Shown: positions 10,843 to 23,982, counted from the stretch's first letter. The stretch is 44,607 nt of DNA from Purshia tridentata (GCA_003254885.1 QANT01004262.1:1-44607), one strand, 5' to 3'. Made by a program: numbers and translations. The notes: generated from the sequence alone by a model not told the origin.

Positions 10843-13800
10843 ATGTCCAGGTCCCTTTCCTACTTTTCAATTTTTCATTGTTGGTCTGGTTGAATCGTTT
10901 CTTTGAATTTTTGCATTTTGTTTGGGTGATGAGAAAACTGAGGGAAAAGAAAACCATAAGAAATCACAAACTTAGCTAAGCAGTAAAGTTCTAGTAGTTT
11001 TGGTTTATGTTGATTTTTGCTTTCTGGGTCCGAATAAAACCAAACAGAGAGGTTCAGTCAGCTCAAGCTCAACTGGGTCTTTGTTTATTCAATTTTTTTA
11101 ATTGGTTTAACTTATGGTTCAGTTATTGCTTAATTAATAATCTTTTTACTTTCAGAACTACACTGATGTACATTTCCTAGGAAATAAACAAATCCCAAAT
11201 AAGCATGGATCACAAGGCTAAAACTTGTGATAGGTCTTCAAATTTTTTTGCAGTGTTATGGTCAGGTTAGATTACCTCCGTCATTCTTCTCTGCAGTCCA
11301 AACTTTTCAAAATACTTGTTAGAGACTTTAGAGTAAAATATTATTGTCCTCTCACACCCTAACACCTTAAGCTTTTGGAAACATTACTAAACTAATAAAA
11401 TTTATCAGGGTATCAGATTGGGAGATCCTGACTTTGAATTCTGCATTTGCAACCTTTGCATTTCACATGTTGGGCTTCCAATGATGGCTTATGCCTGCAC
11501 ATAAGAGGGAATGTCAGAGTGTAAAATTTTGTTTAGTCTACTAATAGTTTGAACTTTTCCAGAACATTAATGAGCCAACAATATTTATCAATACTTGGAG
11601 TAGGATCTTTGTTTTATTTTCATGTTTTTGTTCTATTTTTCAATTTAGTAGCTTATATGGACTGTGTTATTGTATTGTGAAGGGATTTGGTGATGTGCAG
11701 ATATTTGGCATGTGGAATTGTAAGGAGGGTTGCACGATCCCTTCTTCCGATTCAGAGAACTAGCTACTTAAAAGTTACAAATAACAGGGAATATTACACA
11801 GTTGAAGCTCCTTACACCCTATGCAGATTATTTCTATGGCATAAACATTCTTTAAGAGGGCAATCCCCTTTTATGCTACATAAAGCAAAAGATGAGTTAT
11901 TAAAGAGTAGTGGTTCTAGGAACTTGTATAGCCTATCAGAAAGGATGACAATTTCTCACCATGCCCAATTTGCTTGGAAAAAGATTTCTCACATATGTTC
12001 CTATAGGGGGCCAACCTTACCACCAATAGGTCAAATTGCCCGTGCTGTGAGTTTGGCTTTGACGCGCTCAAATTTAGTAGTTCCGGGTGTTTTTGCCTTT
12101 GTAGCTGGAGAGTTTGCTTGGACGCATCGAAAATGTGCAGAAGCAGAAGGCCTCCCAACAAAAGACTCTCTATATCTTCGTGCCCAAGATGGACATGATT
12201 ATTTAACCTCAATTTTGTTTTCACTTCTGGAGTGTATTATATTATTTATCAGAGCAATTTATCTAGCAGTTTTGTTCTCACCATGCATAGCTATGACCCT
12301 TTTTGCGGATTCCCTTGGCACTCGGTTTAGGAAAAAATGGCTTCGTGTTGTCCATCTTACACTGGAAAAAGCAGGCCCAGCATTTATAAAATGGGGTCAA
12401 TGGGCTGCTGCAAGACCAGATCTCTTCCCAAGAGATTTGTGCAGTGAACTTGCAAAACTTCACTCTAAAGCTCCAGCACATAGTTTTTACTTCACCAAAA
12501 ATAGTATAGAAAAGGCATTTGGTCGCAAGCTGCCTGAAATATTTGAAAAGTTTGATGAGGAACCTGTGGCATCAGGAAGTGTTGCTCAAGTCCATCAAGC
12601 TATACTCAAATACAGATACCCAGGTCAGCAGATCAAGCCCATTGTAGTTGCTGTTAAGGTTAGACATCCAGGAGTTGGTGAAGCGATTAGAAGGGATTCT
12701 ATGATAATCAATTATTTCGCCAAAATTTCAAGGTTCATCCCTTCTTTGAAACTGTGGAGATTGGATGAAACCTTACAGCAATTTGCCGTTTACATGATGA
12801 CACAAGTTGATCTGTCAAGGGAAGCTGCACACTTGAGTCGTTTTATCTATAATTTTCGAAGTTGGAAGGATGTCTCATTTCCAAGGCCTCTATATCCCCT
12901 GGTGCACCCATCTGTTTTAGTGGAAACTTATGAACAGGGTGAAACTGTACAGCACTATGTTGATGACCTTGAAGGACATGAACCAATAAAAAATGCCCTT
13001 GCTCACATTGGGACCCATGCACTACTAAAGATGCTTCTGGTACAATTTACTATGTTCTCGTTGTTATTACTTTCCTTTTCTTTTCATCTTATAACCTGTG
13101 ATAGTTAATGTTTGACCTTCATCTTGATTTACTGGTTTCCTCCATTTGACTTATAAATATGTTGTTCCCTTAACCAGTCTTGAAAATGTAATTGTTCAAT
13201 AACAATATCTGCATGAATTTCCCTAGATCCTATGACGACAGGACTTGGGCAATTTGAATATTTGTGCTAGTATCCTATAAAAAACAGATATCACAGGCTA
13301 GTGGAAATTTATTTGTTTAACCACTATGATAGGAATATGATTTGTAAAGTTTTCTCTACATGCATGTAGCAGTCTCTTTGCAGTATTGTGTAAGGGCTGG
13401 CCAGTTAAGGCATGTTAAATTATAGTCGACAAGTGAACGTAAAATATATGTTGACTTTAGAAGCTAGTAGAGCCTATCTGATGTGATTTTGGAGTAGCTT
13501 ATGATTGACAGTTCTCGTCTTTGATTTGTGTGCTAAGATATATATATTTTTTTTTCAGGTAGATAATTTTGTTCATGCTGACATGCATCCTGGAAATATT
13601 CTAGTCAGAGTAACTCGTAGCAAGTCACCAAATAAACAACTCTTTAGACTGAGGCCTCATGTTGTTTTCCTTGATGTGGGAATGACTGCTGAACTTTCTA
13701 AGAGAGAGCGATTGAATTTAGTGGAATTCTTTAAGGCTGTTGCCCTTCGGGATGGTCGAACTGTTGCAGAGTGCACGCTTAGATTATCTGGACAACAAAA

Positions 13801-15043
13801 CTGCCCAAATCCAAGGGATTTTATTGAGGTAAAATGTTAGTTCTGTATCCAAAATTGAAGGCTTTGACGCTTGTCACATTTTTTTTTGGGCTAAGCGGGA
13901 GGGCCAAAGGCCCCACACTTATCAATTTTGCCACTTCTGTAAAAGTTTTCTTCCATTTCGACCCAAAACAGAAAAATTCATACACCCGCGCCGGGGGGGG
14001 GGGGGNGGTGTGGTGGGTGTGGTTAGGGAAGGGCCGCTGGCAGTGGGGTTGCTGCCGGCTGTGAGTGGGAAGGAGGGTTTGGTGTGTAGGGTATTTTAAG
14101 CAGATTTTAGGATACAAATTAGAATTATCCAATACGTAAATGCTGAATTAAAGTAATTCAAAATTTATTCTTGTTGAATTATTTTTTTATTCTTTTCAGT
14201 CTCCCATAATTGACAATAAAATATATGTTATTGTACCTATATGTTTGTCAAGGTGTTGTCCAAGTTTGGAATCAGATTCTGAGGCCTTATAATAAGACCA
14301 TGGCCTTGGGTCTTGCATCTAAAGATGTAAGCTTAAAGATGTCCTCCCAAATTGGGTTCCTGAGTTGTGCAAAACTGTTGCTCTATGTTAGAATCTGTAT
14401 TATGAGTAGCTTAAGATAGATCATAGTCGCATGATCTTAGATGGGAATAACTTTATGAATACATTTCTTTAACAGGAAGTGGACAAATCTTTCAAATTAT
14501 GGGACTCCCCAGAATGTGACATCATTCATCCTGCTGACTGCATGCAGCAATTGCTCGAACAAGTTAGGCGGCATAAAGTCCGCATAGATGGCAAAGTTTG
14601 CACAGTGATGGTAACCACTCTGGTTCTTGAGGTAAGGCCTTGCTTTCTTCCACCATCTACATACAAGTCCAACACCTTGGCACAATGACACATACTAAAA
14701 CCCAATATCTGTACCTGATAAAACTTTAGATTTCAATAAATTTTTTGAAATTCTATAGAGTTGGAGAAAGAAGAGGCATGCCTGACAATGTTTAACACGT
14801 TTAGGCAATTATCTTGTTGTTGATATCTTATGAATAGAAGTACATTAATCTATTAATTTCTGTGTCCTTGGCGCTAACTTATGCCAGGCAGTTCTGATTC
14901 TATTTACTTGTTGCTTTACGTAGGGGTGGCAGCGGAAGCTTGACCCAGAATATGACGTGATGCACACTTTGCAGACATTGCTGTTTAAGGCTGACTGGGC
15001 AGAGTCCCTCGCTTACACCATTGAAGGACTCATGGCCCCATGA
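10843..15043 (+). CDS. ABC1/UbiB-family atypical kinase, ADCK2-like, probably mitochondrial
   Basis: Exons: 10843-10850, 11701-13039, 13559-13828, 14476-14631 and 14924-15043; 630 aa. The start lies in an 8-nt coding exon (ATG TCC AG, context caccATG) that joins at GT-AG to 11701 and reads MSRYLACGIVRRVARSLL, an Arg-rich N-terminus without acidic residues as in mitochondrial presequences. ABC1 marks: KWGQ at 233-236 followed by AAARPDLFP (the KxGQ motif), VASGSVAQVH around 292-301 (in place of the Ala-rich loop), VAVKVRHPG with K322, HADMHPGN at 455-462 (catalytic loop) and FLDVGM with D488 (metal-binding DFG equivalent). A hydrophobic stretch spans about 177-207. ABC1 proteins support coenzyme Q or prenyl-lipid metabolism; the human relative ADCK2 is mitochondrial. 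The exact substrate is unknown. All catalytic motifs are intact. Intron 3 (13829-14475) carries the N and a GC-rich insert. It is convergent with UBP14, with about 1 kb between the stops. Confidence 0.93.
13857..14110. other. GC-rich insert with poly-G and an undetermined base in intron 3 of the ABC1-kinase gene
   Basis: The otherwise AT-rich intron contains a block with a run of about 13 G, an N at 14006, and G-rich sequence following. A short plus-strand frame is open across 13857-13990 but has no domain I can name. Composition suggests a transposon fragment (LINE-like is possible). The N marks an unresolved homopolymer, so the G count is unreliable. Confidence 0.45.
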
Positions 15044-16089
15044 AAGGTGTCATATTTTTATTTTTTTATTTTATTTTTTTCACTAAGCGGAAGAAGGTGC
15101 TATGTATTTCCTTTCCCGGGAAAATTTTTGATAGAAAAGAGAAGGATACATATTGTACTCCAGAGAAATAAGAGAAATGAAACGGACTTTCTTCTAGTAA
15201 TCTAGTCCCCTTACATGCCGTTTTATGTTCTACGATCCTCTTGTTTTATGATTATTTCTTTCTGAATTGTTGTATTAGCTCTTGCTTCCCCAAATAGAAG
15301 CAGAGCCATCTGGACTCTGGAGAGCAACAGAAGAAATAAAACTACGACATAAGGCATTTTGGGTGCATTGTTCTTGTGCTGTGAAATTAGCTATATAAAA
15401 TAAATCTGTATCAAATTCAAGTCTAACTTGACGAGCAAATTAGAGGGTGTCTTGATTTTGAATTGTGGAAATAATCAAATGCTAGTTAATTATTTACGTT
15501 TTACACATTAATGCTGGTTAAAAAGATGAATATAAGAAAATAATTAGAGGGTGTCTTGATCAAAACTCTGAGCTTTCATCAGAATTTAGTAGCACATTAT
15601 TGCGGACTTTTTCGCCTACTAAATTTGCATTCAATTTCTGCTCTTACTTCAAGTACGGTATGATTGGCGTTTGCAACTGGGGAAAATAAAGGAGCCCCAA
15701 TAAATAAGATTGATGTTCAAATAACTCAAATATTTATTCTTGTAGGTTGGGGTTGTAATTATAAAATTTCACATTGGGTATTTCAAGCCCATGTGAAATT
15801 GATCATTGCCAAAAGAATGGGTAAATGAGATAAGAACTCAAAATGATCAATCCGAGATTAAAACAAATTTAGCCAAATTTTGTACTATATTTATCAACTT
15901 CATTATCAATAAATATTTAAAAATTAAAAATAAAATTAAAAGCTATAGGGGCCAGTAGACTCCATTGCCCCCACCATGTGTTCGTCACTGCACTGCTGAG
16001 GTTCCCCAAAATTTTGCACTGCCTTGTTTTCCCCACTTTTGAATATCTCCCAATGTTGAAACTTGAAACCCTGGAGTCTGTCTTTCTCT
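15044..16089. other. convergent intergenic/3' UTR region between the ABC1-kinase gene and UBP14
   Basis: No gene is seen. The first part is presumably the 3' UTR of the ABC1-kinase gene and the last part that of UBP14. A 16-nt string (tagagggtgtcttgat) occurs twice, at about 15442 and 15545, the only internal repeat noticed. Confidence 0.5.
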
Positions 16090-19000
16090 CTAACTGTTTA
16101 GTCTTTCAAAGAAATAAAGATAACCCATGTCCTTTGGGGGATTAACGGAAGCCCCAACCTTGTCATCGTTGAAAATAACCCATCTACCATCTTTGAAGAT
16201 GTGTGCTACGTAGTGACCGCATTGAGTAGAGGTTCCGATGTGGCTTACGATTCCAATGAGCCTATACTCTGCCATAGAGCCAAGTGACAAGAGTTACCAA
16301 ACACATCAAAAAAATACACACATTGGCAGATTTATTGTTTCAATAACTAATGTTTTATTAAAGAAAAGAAGAGGTATAAGATACGAACTTCCTCCTCCAT
16401 CAGGCAGTCCAGAACCGGCGGCAGTAGGTGCAGTGTCTGATGTTGTAGCATCCATATCAGATGAAACAGAAACATCAGGATTGTTGAATATCCAATCTGT
16501 TGCTTTCTCAATGTCACCACCCTGCAAAAAAAACAAAAAATGTTGCCAAAATCTTAAACACATAAATAAAACATACCAATTCTTGACAGAAAGAGAAGAC
16601 ACTAAAAAAGTTATACTGATGCTTTCAGCGCCCTCCGAGCAATTTCTTCTTGAAAACCAAAAGAAATCAGAATTTCAACTTTTGATTGGTCAACCACATT
16701 CTGTCCCCCTTGAGAAATAGGAGCATCTATATCTGGAAAATAAAGAAGTGTACATTTAGTGCCCTGAATCATAACAAGTCAACATACTCTTGCTAGCAAG
16801 ATACTATTTTCCGAGATGAAGGAAGGGTCTAGTCAAGATAGCAGTTATCAATTTACCTGAATCATCCATGTGAGATAGTAGCCAATTCATTGCCTCTTCC
16901 ACTCCGGCATTTGAGGTGTTAATGGCAGCTTTCTGACAGTGAAGATGATTAAAACCCATTGAAACAAGCTGGGAAACAATATTCTCGTCGGCCAAAGGCT
17001 TATTTGGTTCCTCCTCTTCCCCAGGAACTGCGAAGCAGTCAACAAAAAATCCAAAGAGAACAGTATCATATCATCTTTAATTATGCAAGCATAACTAAGC
17101 AAATACTATAGAAGAACAAAATTGCAAAAGGAACTCTCTACTGATGCTGACACACTTTTCTAAATCATTTAGTCAAGCACATGACAAAGTAGCATAATAC
17201 AGTTAGATGATGCAGACATTTTTTTAACCTTTTAAGTTTGTATGCTAGCACATGGCTTAAATCAATATGAGATGACTAGGGTTGAAGTCAGCCTGCTTCG
17301 CTAATGATAACATAAGGGACATTTTTGAAGTCAGCCTGCTTCGCTAATGATAACACAAGGGACAGTGCTACTGAAATGCACTATAAATTGGGTGAAAATT
17401 CCACACAAAAGTACACTTGAGGGAATACTATACGTGCAATTAACATCTCTGAATAAAATCCAATAAGATATTGGAAAAAGAATAATTTGTAACACATACC
17501 ACCGTCTGGCAACAACTCTTCCCCAGGTTGAAGTCCCTTACTGCGCATGTGACTAATATCTATGATATCAGGAACATCTATATAGACATCTACATAGACA
17601 AATACAAAGAACAATGAGAAGCCTACAAAAACTCAACAATATAAATGAAGAAGAATTTAGGAAGCCATGAGAAAATACCAAGCTTTTTGGGCACCCAGCC
17701 CGCCTCCATTACAAATTTCCGCATGTGCAACACCAGATAGTCAGGGAACGAAGTTAGACCGGCACTCCTGCAGGGTATAAAAGGGGAAGAAAGCGAATAA
17801 ATAAGTTTTTATCAATAATTATAATATGCTAATAACCAGAAAGAGATTATATAGACGCCAGCAAACAACCAGAAAGCTTACTTCACTGCTGTTGTCTTGG
17901 CCTTCAAGGCAGTGCTGTAAAAATCCTGTATCTCTTCTGGAGATGAAAAGCTTGCAAGGCATGCTTCTAGAGGAACCCTTGGACGTACAATTTCATCACT
18001 AGATCTGGCAGAATTAGACATGCTTAGCACAAAGACCACAAGGGTTGTCACAAGTGAAAACATGATACTGAAACCATATGAACTTACACTTCCTTGCCTT
18101 CCAAAGTCTTTTCTGCTTTCAATTTTTTAAAGGCTTCAAGTTCTTCTGAATTTTCATAGCAAAAAGAATATTAGAATATCAACTATTGGAATATGTTCAA
18201 TACCAATTATCACCCAAAAGAAAATGACCTTTATTAGTAGCTTCATGCAGTGGGATGTTTAAAGAAAGAATGTAGTCAAGCCTTCTATTGTAAGCAACTT
18301 TTCCAGATGAACACATAATACGATCTTCAATTCCAAACTTGAAACTCCTTGCAGGATCAACGTCAAGTTTCCCAGCATGAGCTCGTTCAACTTGGTCAAG
18401 AAAATGTAGGAAGAACTCCAAGGCATCCTAAAAAAAAGTTGGTTTTCAAGTATTCACATTAAAGAGCAGACAACAACAATGATAACAGAGAAAATTATAT
18501 ACCAAGTATACAAGGCAACCTTAAAAAAAAGCAAGATACACATTCATTTGACAGAATCAATAAAAAGACTTGTATCAATAGATGGTAGATGTACCTGTTG
18601 TCTCATGGAAGAAAATTCTGGATGGCTGGCAGCTATAACCGCTTTAAACATACGAGGGGGTATCCCTTCCTGTTTCTAATATTTGTAGAAGGTGAACAAT
18701 AAAAGATAATCAGGACAAATCAAAATCAAATCATCAAATCAAACTCACATATCCTAACTAAAGAATGGAAGGCTTTTTTATATTTGATATATTACTCAAA
18801 TGAGGGAAGATATATCAGAACAATTAATTACACAAGACTATTAATGTGATACACTTGTCTTGTCAAGATTCAATATAAAATAAAATATTTGAACAAGAAG
18901 CAAATACGTGTCTTGCACATTTTGGTCAAACTGGCACTAGCGATACCAAAACATTAAGGATAAATAAGCAAACATAAGTTGCAAAAGGAAGACAATTATA

Positions 19001-22000
19001 TAGATATATAGGAACGAAAATCTCATAACATAATTTATCAGCAAACCATGGTTCCATTGAGAGTTGTTGGGGGAAGGGGGAAAGAAAAAGGGAGAAACAA
19101 ACTCAGGATTTGAATGTTTATCCAAAGAACTTACAGATTTTGTTGTAGGAGCGGTCGCATTTGTATGATCTTTTTCCTGGATGGCAAATAATAAATGTAA
19201 ACCAACCACTAAACAGGGGCAGAACCATCAAAGCAAAGAAACCACTCTGTTATAACACCATACCTCCGCTACAGGAACAGAGTATTTTCCAGATAGCAAA
19301 CCATGAGCCAGCTTTGTTCTGCCATACAACACCAAAGCTTTTAAACACATATGACTCATACAAATAATTCCCTCCTCAACCTGCTTCTTTATGACTCAAC
19401 TTAATCTTTTCATGATTTAGAAGGAAAGGCAGAAGAAGAGAGGGACACTACTTGCAGAAGTAAAATAACAGAAATACACAACCACACTTGCGTTTAAACC
19501 AATGTATAAATAAAGTTTTTATTCAGACACAAATCAATATTGGTCACAAGGTTCACAACTAACAAGTAACACAGCTTGGCTGTCTTATCACAAATGGCAA
19601 CGTATAATAAACTATAGCAGATGACAGAAATGCATATAGAGAATCAACATCAAGAATCTGTTAGCTACTTACAACTGCATGTTCAGGTCTACAGTGGGGT
19701 CAGCTGGAGCCTTCTCAAAAGCAATTTTCAAACCTTGATTCTTGTAGTATCTGATGCAATAAGATGGCAAACTGTTAGCAAGCATAAACAAATTCAATTC
19801 TTAAATTGATTTTTTCAAATAGAAACTATATAATATGAACTAACCCAGAATAGAAAGAGTGCGTTGAGAACACAACTTGCATAGTCGCTGCCATATAGCA
19901 GCTGCAAGAAAAAACAAAGAAAAAAAAAATCAAGATAAGATTGAATTAATACAATGACTTCAGAAGCAGTCCACAGGTACCAAGCTACCTGTTTCCAAGA
20001 TTGACAAGTCCAGTATAACCAGGTCCAAATATCGGTTCAACTTCCTGTCCACTTTCTTGAATTCGGTTCCAGTCGAAATTGGTATTCTGGTCAAGCTCTC
20101 TTTCAGCAGTTGTCATCTCAGTCTGAAAACAAGAATGGTATTGTTATTCAACTTATTCTATCAATTTAAAATTAACAAGCTAACACTCCTATAAGTACAG
20201 CAATTCCAATGCAAAACCTAATCCAACTGTTAGAAAAAAATAACTAAACCATCTGTATTAAGAACAAAAATCTAACACAAGTTGAGAATAGAGATGCGGT
20301 GTCAAAAAAGAATAATAGGTAGGTCATAAACATATTTCAAAATAGACATAACCAACCTTCTGTAATGATGAAAAATCAATGCCAAAAAATGCCAGATGTT
20401 GCGCTAAATGTGGGTCCAAAACACTATCATCCTCAGGATAAGAGAAAACATCTGAGCTGCCACAATGTGTTACTTGTCATTAGCAATCCATACATGTAAG
20501 ACAAACTCATTAATGTCCAGAGAATCAATTGCATTTAGAATATCAATCCATTAAGTCATGCTTGCCAGGATTTGTAAGGATGCCTAAGTGCTTTATGTGC
20601 CAATAGAAAATGCATAGCTTTAATGTGCTCACAAACACAAGCACATGAATACAAATATAATAAAACATTGCAGAGAATTTTACAGCACAAGGCAGCATTA
20701 CCTGCTCCTTCCAGATCAGCTGTAATTGTCCCCAGCTTTACAGCAAGTGGAAATCCGGTCTCCTTATAGTGTTCAATGGCATGGTTGTTACCACCAGTTC
20801 CATCCCAATTTTTTCTCCCGCAAAAGATCATTCCATCAGTTAGATTTAACCAAAGATTGTCTCTTTTATCACACTTGGAACATTTCCACCCAGATGATGG
20901 AACAATAATACCATTGTCAATCTGTTGCAAATTCATTGCATATGTACTAATCTGCTTCTTATCGGCCGTCCATGCTGCAAGTTGCTCTTTCCTCTCAGCA
21001 CCCTCAGCCATTAAAATGGCATCGACTGCCAATCTTACCTGCAGTAATAAAATCATACTCACTCCACCATATGATAGCTTTTCTTATTTTCACATCAATA
21101 ATTATCAAAAACAAATAGAAAAGAAATAGGCACCTTCTCTGGTAACTCAACAGAAGGAAATGGAAGAGTTACATAATCAGGCAATATGACTATACTGTGA
21201 GTTTCTTCATATTCAGGTTCATTGTTGTCAAATCCCCCATCAACACCTACAAATCATATCATATAGATTAAACTTTTTCTCCACTACAGAACATCTAATA
21301 GCTAGTAGGGAATAATAGAAACATTGAGCCTTGTACAGAAAGAGCTAGAATATCTCTTCCTGCAAAATTACAAATTTTGAGCAATATGCCCGAGAAATAC
21401 ATTTACTCTGTAGTCTGTACTAACCACATAAAAACAATACTGGTATAAACTGAAGTACATCAAAAACATCTGCATCCTATCTTGTTCGCACAATAAGTTA
21501 TCAGAAACATTCTTGACTCATATAGCTTGAAAATAGGACTCAGCACTATCATACCAGAAAGTAGAGAGAGATAGAGGGAAAGAGAGAGAGAGACCTATTC
21601 ATTATTATCAAAAACATTCGATTTTGGTAGATTATAAGCATCTACTTCATTTTAGTGATTATGAGCATCTACTCTATTTTCAGTGGGAACTGAGTGGTTT
21701 TAAGAACTCCCAGTCTTGGATGATTATACATATAGTAGCTTCCATTGTGGTGTAACTACCAGAAAATCCATGGCGTCCATACCACAAGTAAATATCCAAC
21801 AATGCTAATGGTGCCTTTGTAATTACATCATCCAAACTATTAAGGATATAATCTCAAGGACCAAAACCCTCCATCATCACAAAGGCATAGAACATTTTTA
21901 TTAAAATTACCTAATGCCATGAGCGTTGGTTTCTTCAAAGGCCTATCTTCAGGAACCAACAATTTTTTTTGCTTTATATGTAAATAAACTGGATTTCCAG

Positions 22001-22956
22001 TCTTCTCATAGTTCCATCCCACACAATCCTTCCCAAAAGCAAGAAATGTGTTCATGTCGACAAACAAGCCACCTTCTGATCTCTGAAACTCATCAGGAAA
22101 GCACAATTAGGGAAAACGAACCCCAAATAAAATTTTATTCAATTCCATATACAATTTAGAATCTCTCAACGTTTTAAGGTCTATGGGGAATCAAAACCTC
22201 CTTATGACTTTAAGAATAAAAATCAATCACAATAATACGAAATTAAGAAAACAAAAATAAAATGAATAAAACACAGAACCCCTAAAACCAAAATACTATT
22301 TCATTTTATAAGAAACCGGGTAACTGAAACCTAAGAATTAGTTCATTAGGTTTTATTTATTTGCTTTTAAAAAAACCTCACTGACTCTGCTTTCTTTCTC
22401 TACATTTTTTCAGTTTCCGAAATACAATGAAAAGAATCTTGAAATAAACACGACTGGTAAACCAGAAAAATGATTACCATGCAATAAGAAATAAGTTAAT
22501 ACTAACAAGCCAAAAAAAATCAACAAAATACTTGAATTCAAAATCACTAGCTACTGAGAAAACAAAAGAAAAAGAAAAATTAAGAAAACAAAGAAGAAAA
22601 TGGGCCATATAGTGAACTAGCTAATCCTAAACTAGTTGCAGTGAGCTCCTTTGTTGTTTCTATACTTCCACAGCAGCCAAACAGAGGACAACAAGTAAAC
22701 AGAATCAGCTACTAAAAGGTCATCTGTTTAAAACGAAGTAATGGTGAAGCATCGAGTTTGAAGTAGTGACAGTGAGTGGCAGTGAGTGAATTTGACAGTT
22801 CAAGCAGTTTCTGGAAGCCAAACGAAAAATAAGGAGGGAAGAGGTTACCGGAGTGTCGAAGGATATGCAGCATTCTTGCTTGTAGATGCGATTGGTGGGC
22901 TCCGGGATCCGAACCCGAGAGAGATTGGATCGGAGCAGGTCCAAGGGGTCTAACAT
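16090..22956 (-). CDS. UBP14: ubiquitin-specific protease 14 (isopeptidase T/USP5 type)
   Basis: A cytosolic/nuclear cysteine protease that disassembles unanchored polyubiquitin. It has 20 exons (minus strand): 22956-22849, 22082-21911, 21246-21134, 21038-20702, 20451-20357, 20122-19989, 19901-19845, 19750-19673, 19318-19264, 19176-19135, 18669-18595, 18427-18229, 18145-18088, 18004-17882, 17767-17679, 17589-17500, 17027-16857, 16732-16617, 16521-16389 and 16268-16090. The 807 aa compare with about 797 in Arabidopsis as I recall it. The zf-UBP finger has C184, C187, C204 and H217 (WKCSKC, then [12 protein letters not shown]); it reads the free ubiquitin C-terminus. The Cys box is GLVNLGNSCYMAAT with C321 and the His box CGHYVAHI with H767. 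UBA1 is about 625-662 (QLVSMGF) and UBA2 about 683-720 (ILISFGF), both inserted in the catalytic fold as in USP5. The start was chosen at the ATG for [14 protein letters not shown]; no ATG lies upstream in frame nearby. In Arabidopsis, loss affects embryos and cell or organ size. All domains are intact. Confidence 0.97.
17284..17364. repeat. 43-bp tandem duplication in a UBP14 intron
   Basis: A 43-bp unit (gaagtcagcctgcttcgctaa and following) at 17284-17326 is repeated at 17327-17364, the second copy ending early. The copies differ by one base in the shared part (cataaggg versus cacaaggg), so the event is young. It lies in the intron between exons 16 and 17 and does not touch the splice sites. 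Confidence 0.9.
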
Positions 22957-23436
22957 CGCAGCCTCTGTAAGAATCAAAGGGTTTTCGAAAAGCCCTTTGC
23001 TAAAAGAGGGTTTTAGAATTTTAGGGATAGAGCGAGAGAATAAAAATTGTTCCTTGCCCTAAGCTAGTGCAAAGTCTCTTCGTCTTGAGAGAGAGGAGAG
23101 GTATCTGTATGTTTTGTATACAATACTCAACACCTTATTTATGCTTTTTTGAGTTTTTAAATGTAGCGAGTCTTCGTCTTCCTGGCCAAAAAAGAAATGT
23201 AGCTAATCTCGACAGAAGGTTCAATAAGTTTTGGAGGTTGTAGCAATTTGATAACAATGGAGGAGGAATCAAATCAGGGGAACCAAAAATTAAAATTCTT
23301 TGGATTGGATGGGTGGCTAGCTCCAATTATGCTTTGGATAACCGACATATTAATATATGTATTATGATATAAATGGATATTGTTAATAACATACACTATA
23401 AATATAAATATATTCTTCAACAATACTTTAAGAAAA
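22957..23436. other. UBP14: UBP14 upstream region
   Basis: This is the presumed 5' UTR and promoter of UBP14 (minus strand). A purine-rich agagagagaggagag run lies at 23087-23100. No clear TATA box was found in the proper orientation, which is common for housekeeping genes. No other gene is seen. Confidence 0.45.
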
Positions 23437-23827
23437 ATGTTTGGGTCCTCAAACTTAAGGACCAACCTTGTCCTCAAGTTTGTAAAAAGTCATAATTCCA
23501 CCACGTCGGTTCAAAATCGAAATCATTCAATTTTTAGATTACTGAATAAAGATCATCACTACAAAAAATCAACTCAATCGGAAATCGTTTGGTCGTACAA
23601 TTGTTAACAAATAAATATAAGGTCATAGTTAAAAGACCAAATCATGTATCTATTCGTTAACAGTTATACAATCAAACGATTTCCGATTTAGTTGATTTTT
23701 TTCAGAAATGATCTTTATTAGGTGATCTAAAAATTGAACGGTTTTGATCTTGAGCAGGCATGACGGAATTATGATTTTTGGCGGGCTTGAGGACAAGGTT
23801 GGTCCTCAAGCTTGAGGACCCAAGCAT
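23437..23827. mobile_element. 391-bp palindromic MITE, family A
   Basis: The left arm (from atgtttgggtcctcaaac) and the right arm (ending gaggacccaagcat) are reverse complements over nearly the whole length. Matching inner blocks include ggaccaaccttgtcctcaag, cataattcc, ttcaatttttagat, ataaagatcat, aaatcaact, atcggaaatcgtttg and gttaac. Arms are roughly 190 bp each around a centre near 23632, with scattered mismatches. There is no coding frame. A transcript of this element would fold into a long hairpin, a typical siRNA source. No clean target-site duplication is visible at either edge, perhaps because the right end was later duplicated (see 23761-23982). Confidence 0.85.
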
Positions 23828-23982
23828 TGTCCATAATATATTAGAGTATCTTCAAAAAATTATAGCAAAATCATTCTTTAAAAATGACGGAATTATGATT
23901 TTTGGCGGGCTTGAGGACCCAAGCATTGTCCATAATATATTAGAGAATCTTCAAAAAATTATAGCAAAATCATTCTTTAAAT
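23761..23982. repeat. 124-bp tandem duplication of the MITE A right end, second copy with a 25-bp deletion
   Basis: Copy 1 (23761-23884) and copy 2 (23885-23982) share tgacggaattatgatttttg, gcgggcttgagga, cccaagcattgtccataat, and tcttcaaaaaattatagc. Copy 2 lacks the 25 bp between the two gcttgagga repeats of copy 1, consistent with deletion between short direct repeats. The duplicated block spans the junction of MITE A and the family B element. Confidence 0.88.

Noticed and set aside
11693..13108. ABC1-kinase start at ATG 11693 and end at the stop after 13039
   Set aside because: The 5' part overlaps an AG acceptor that joins a better start at 10843. The 3' end after 13039 is intron; exon 3 at 13559 continues the family sequence (VDNFVHADMHPGN).
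13834..14132. Frames across the poly-G/N block in the ABC1-kinase intron
   Set aside because: They cross an unresolved base and a homopolymer and lie within a well-defined intron; at best a transposon scrap.
22957..22977. UBP14 start upstream of 22956
   Set aside because: The extra codons begin with a non-ATG codon. The Met at 22956 gives a start close to the family's usual N-terminus.
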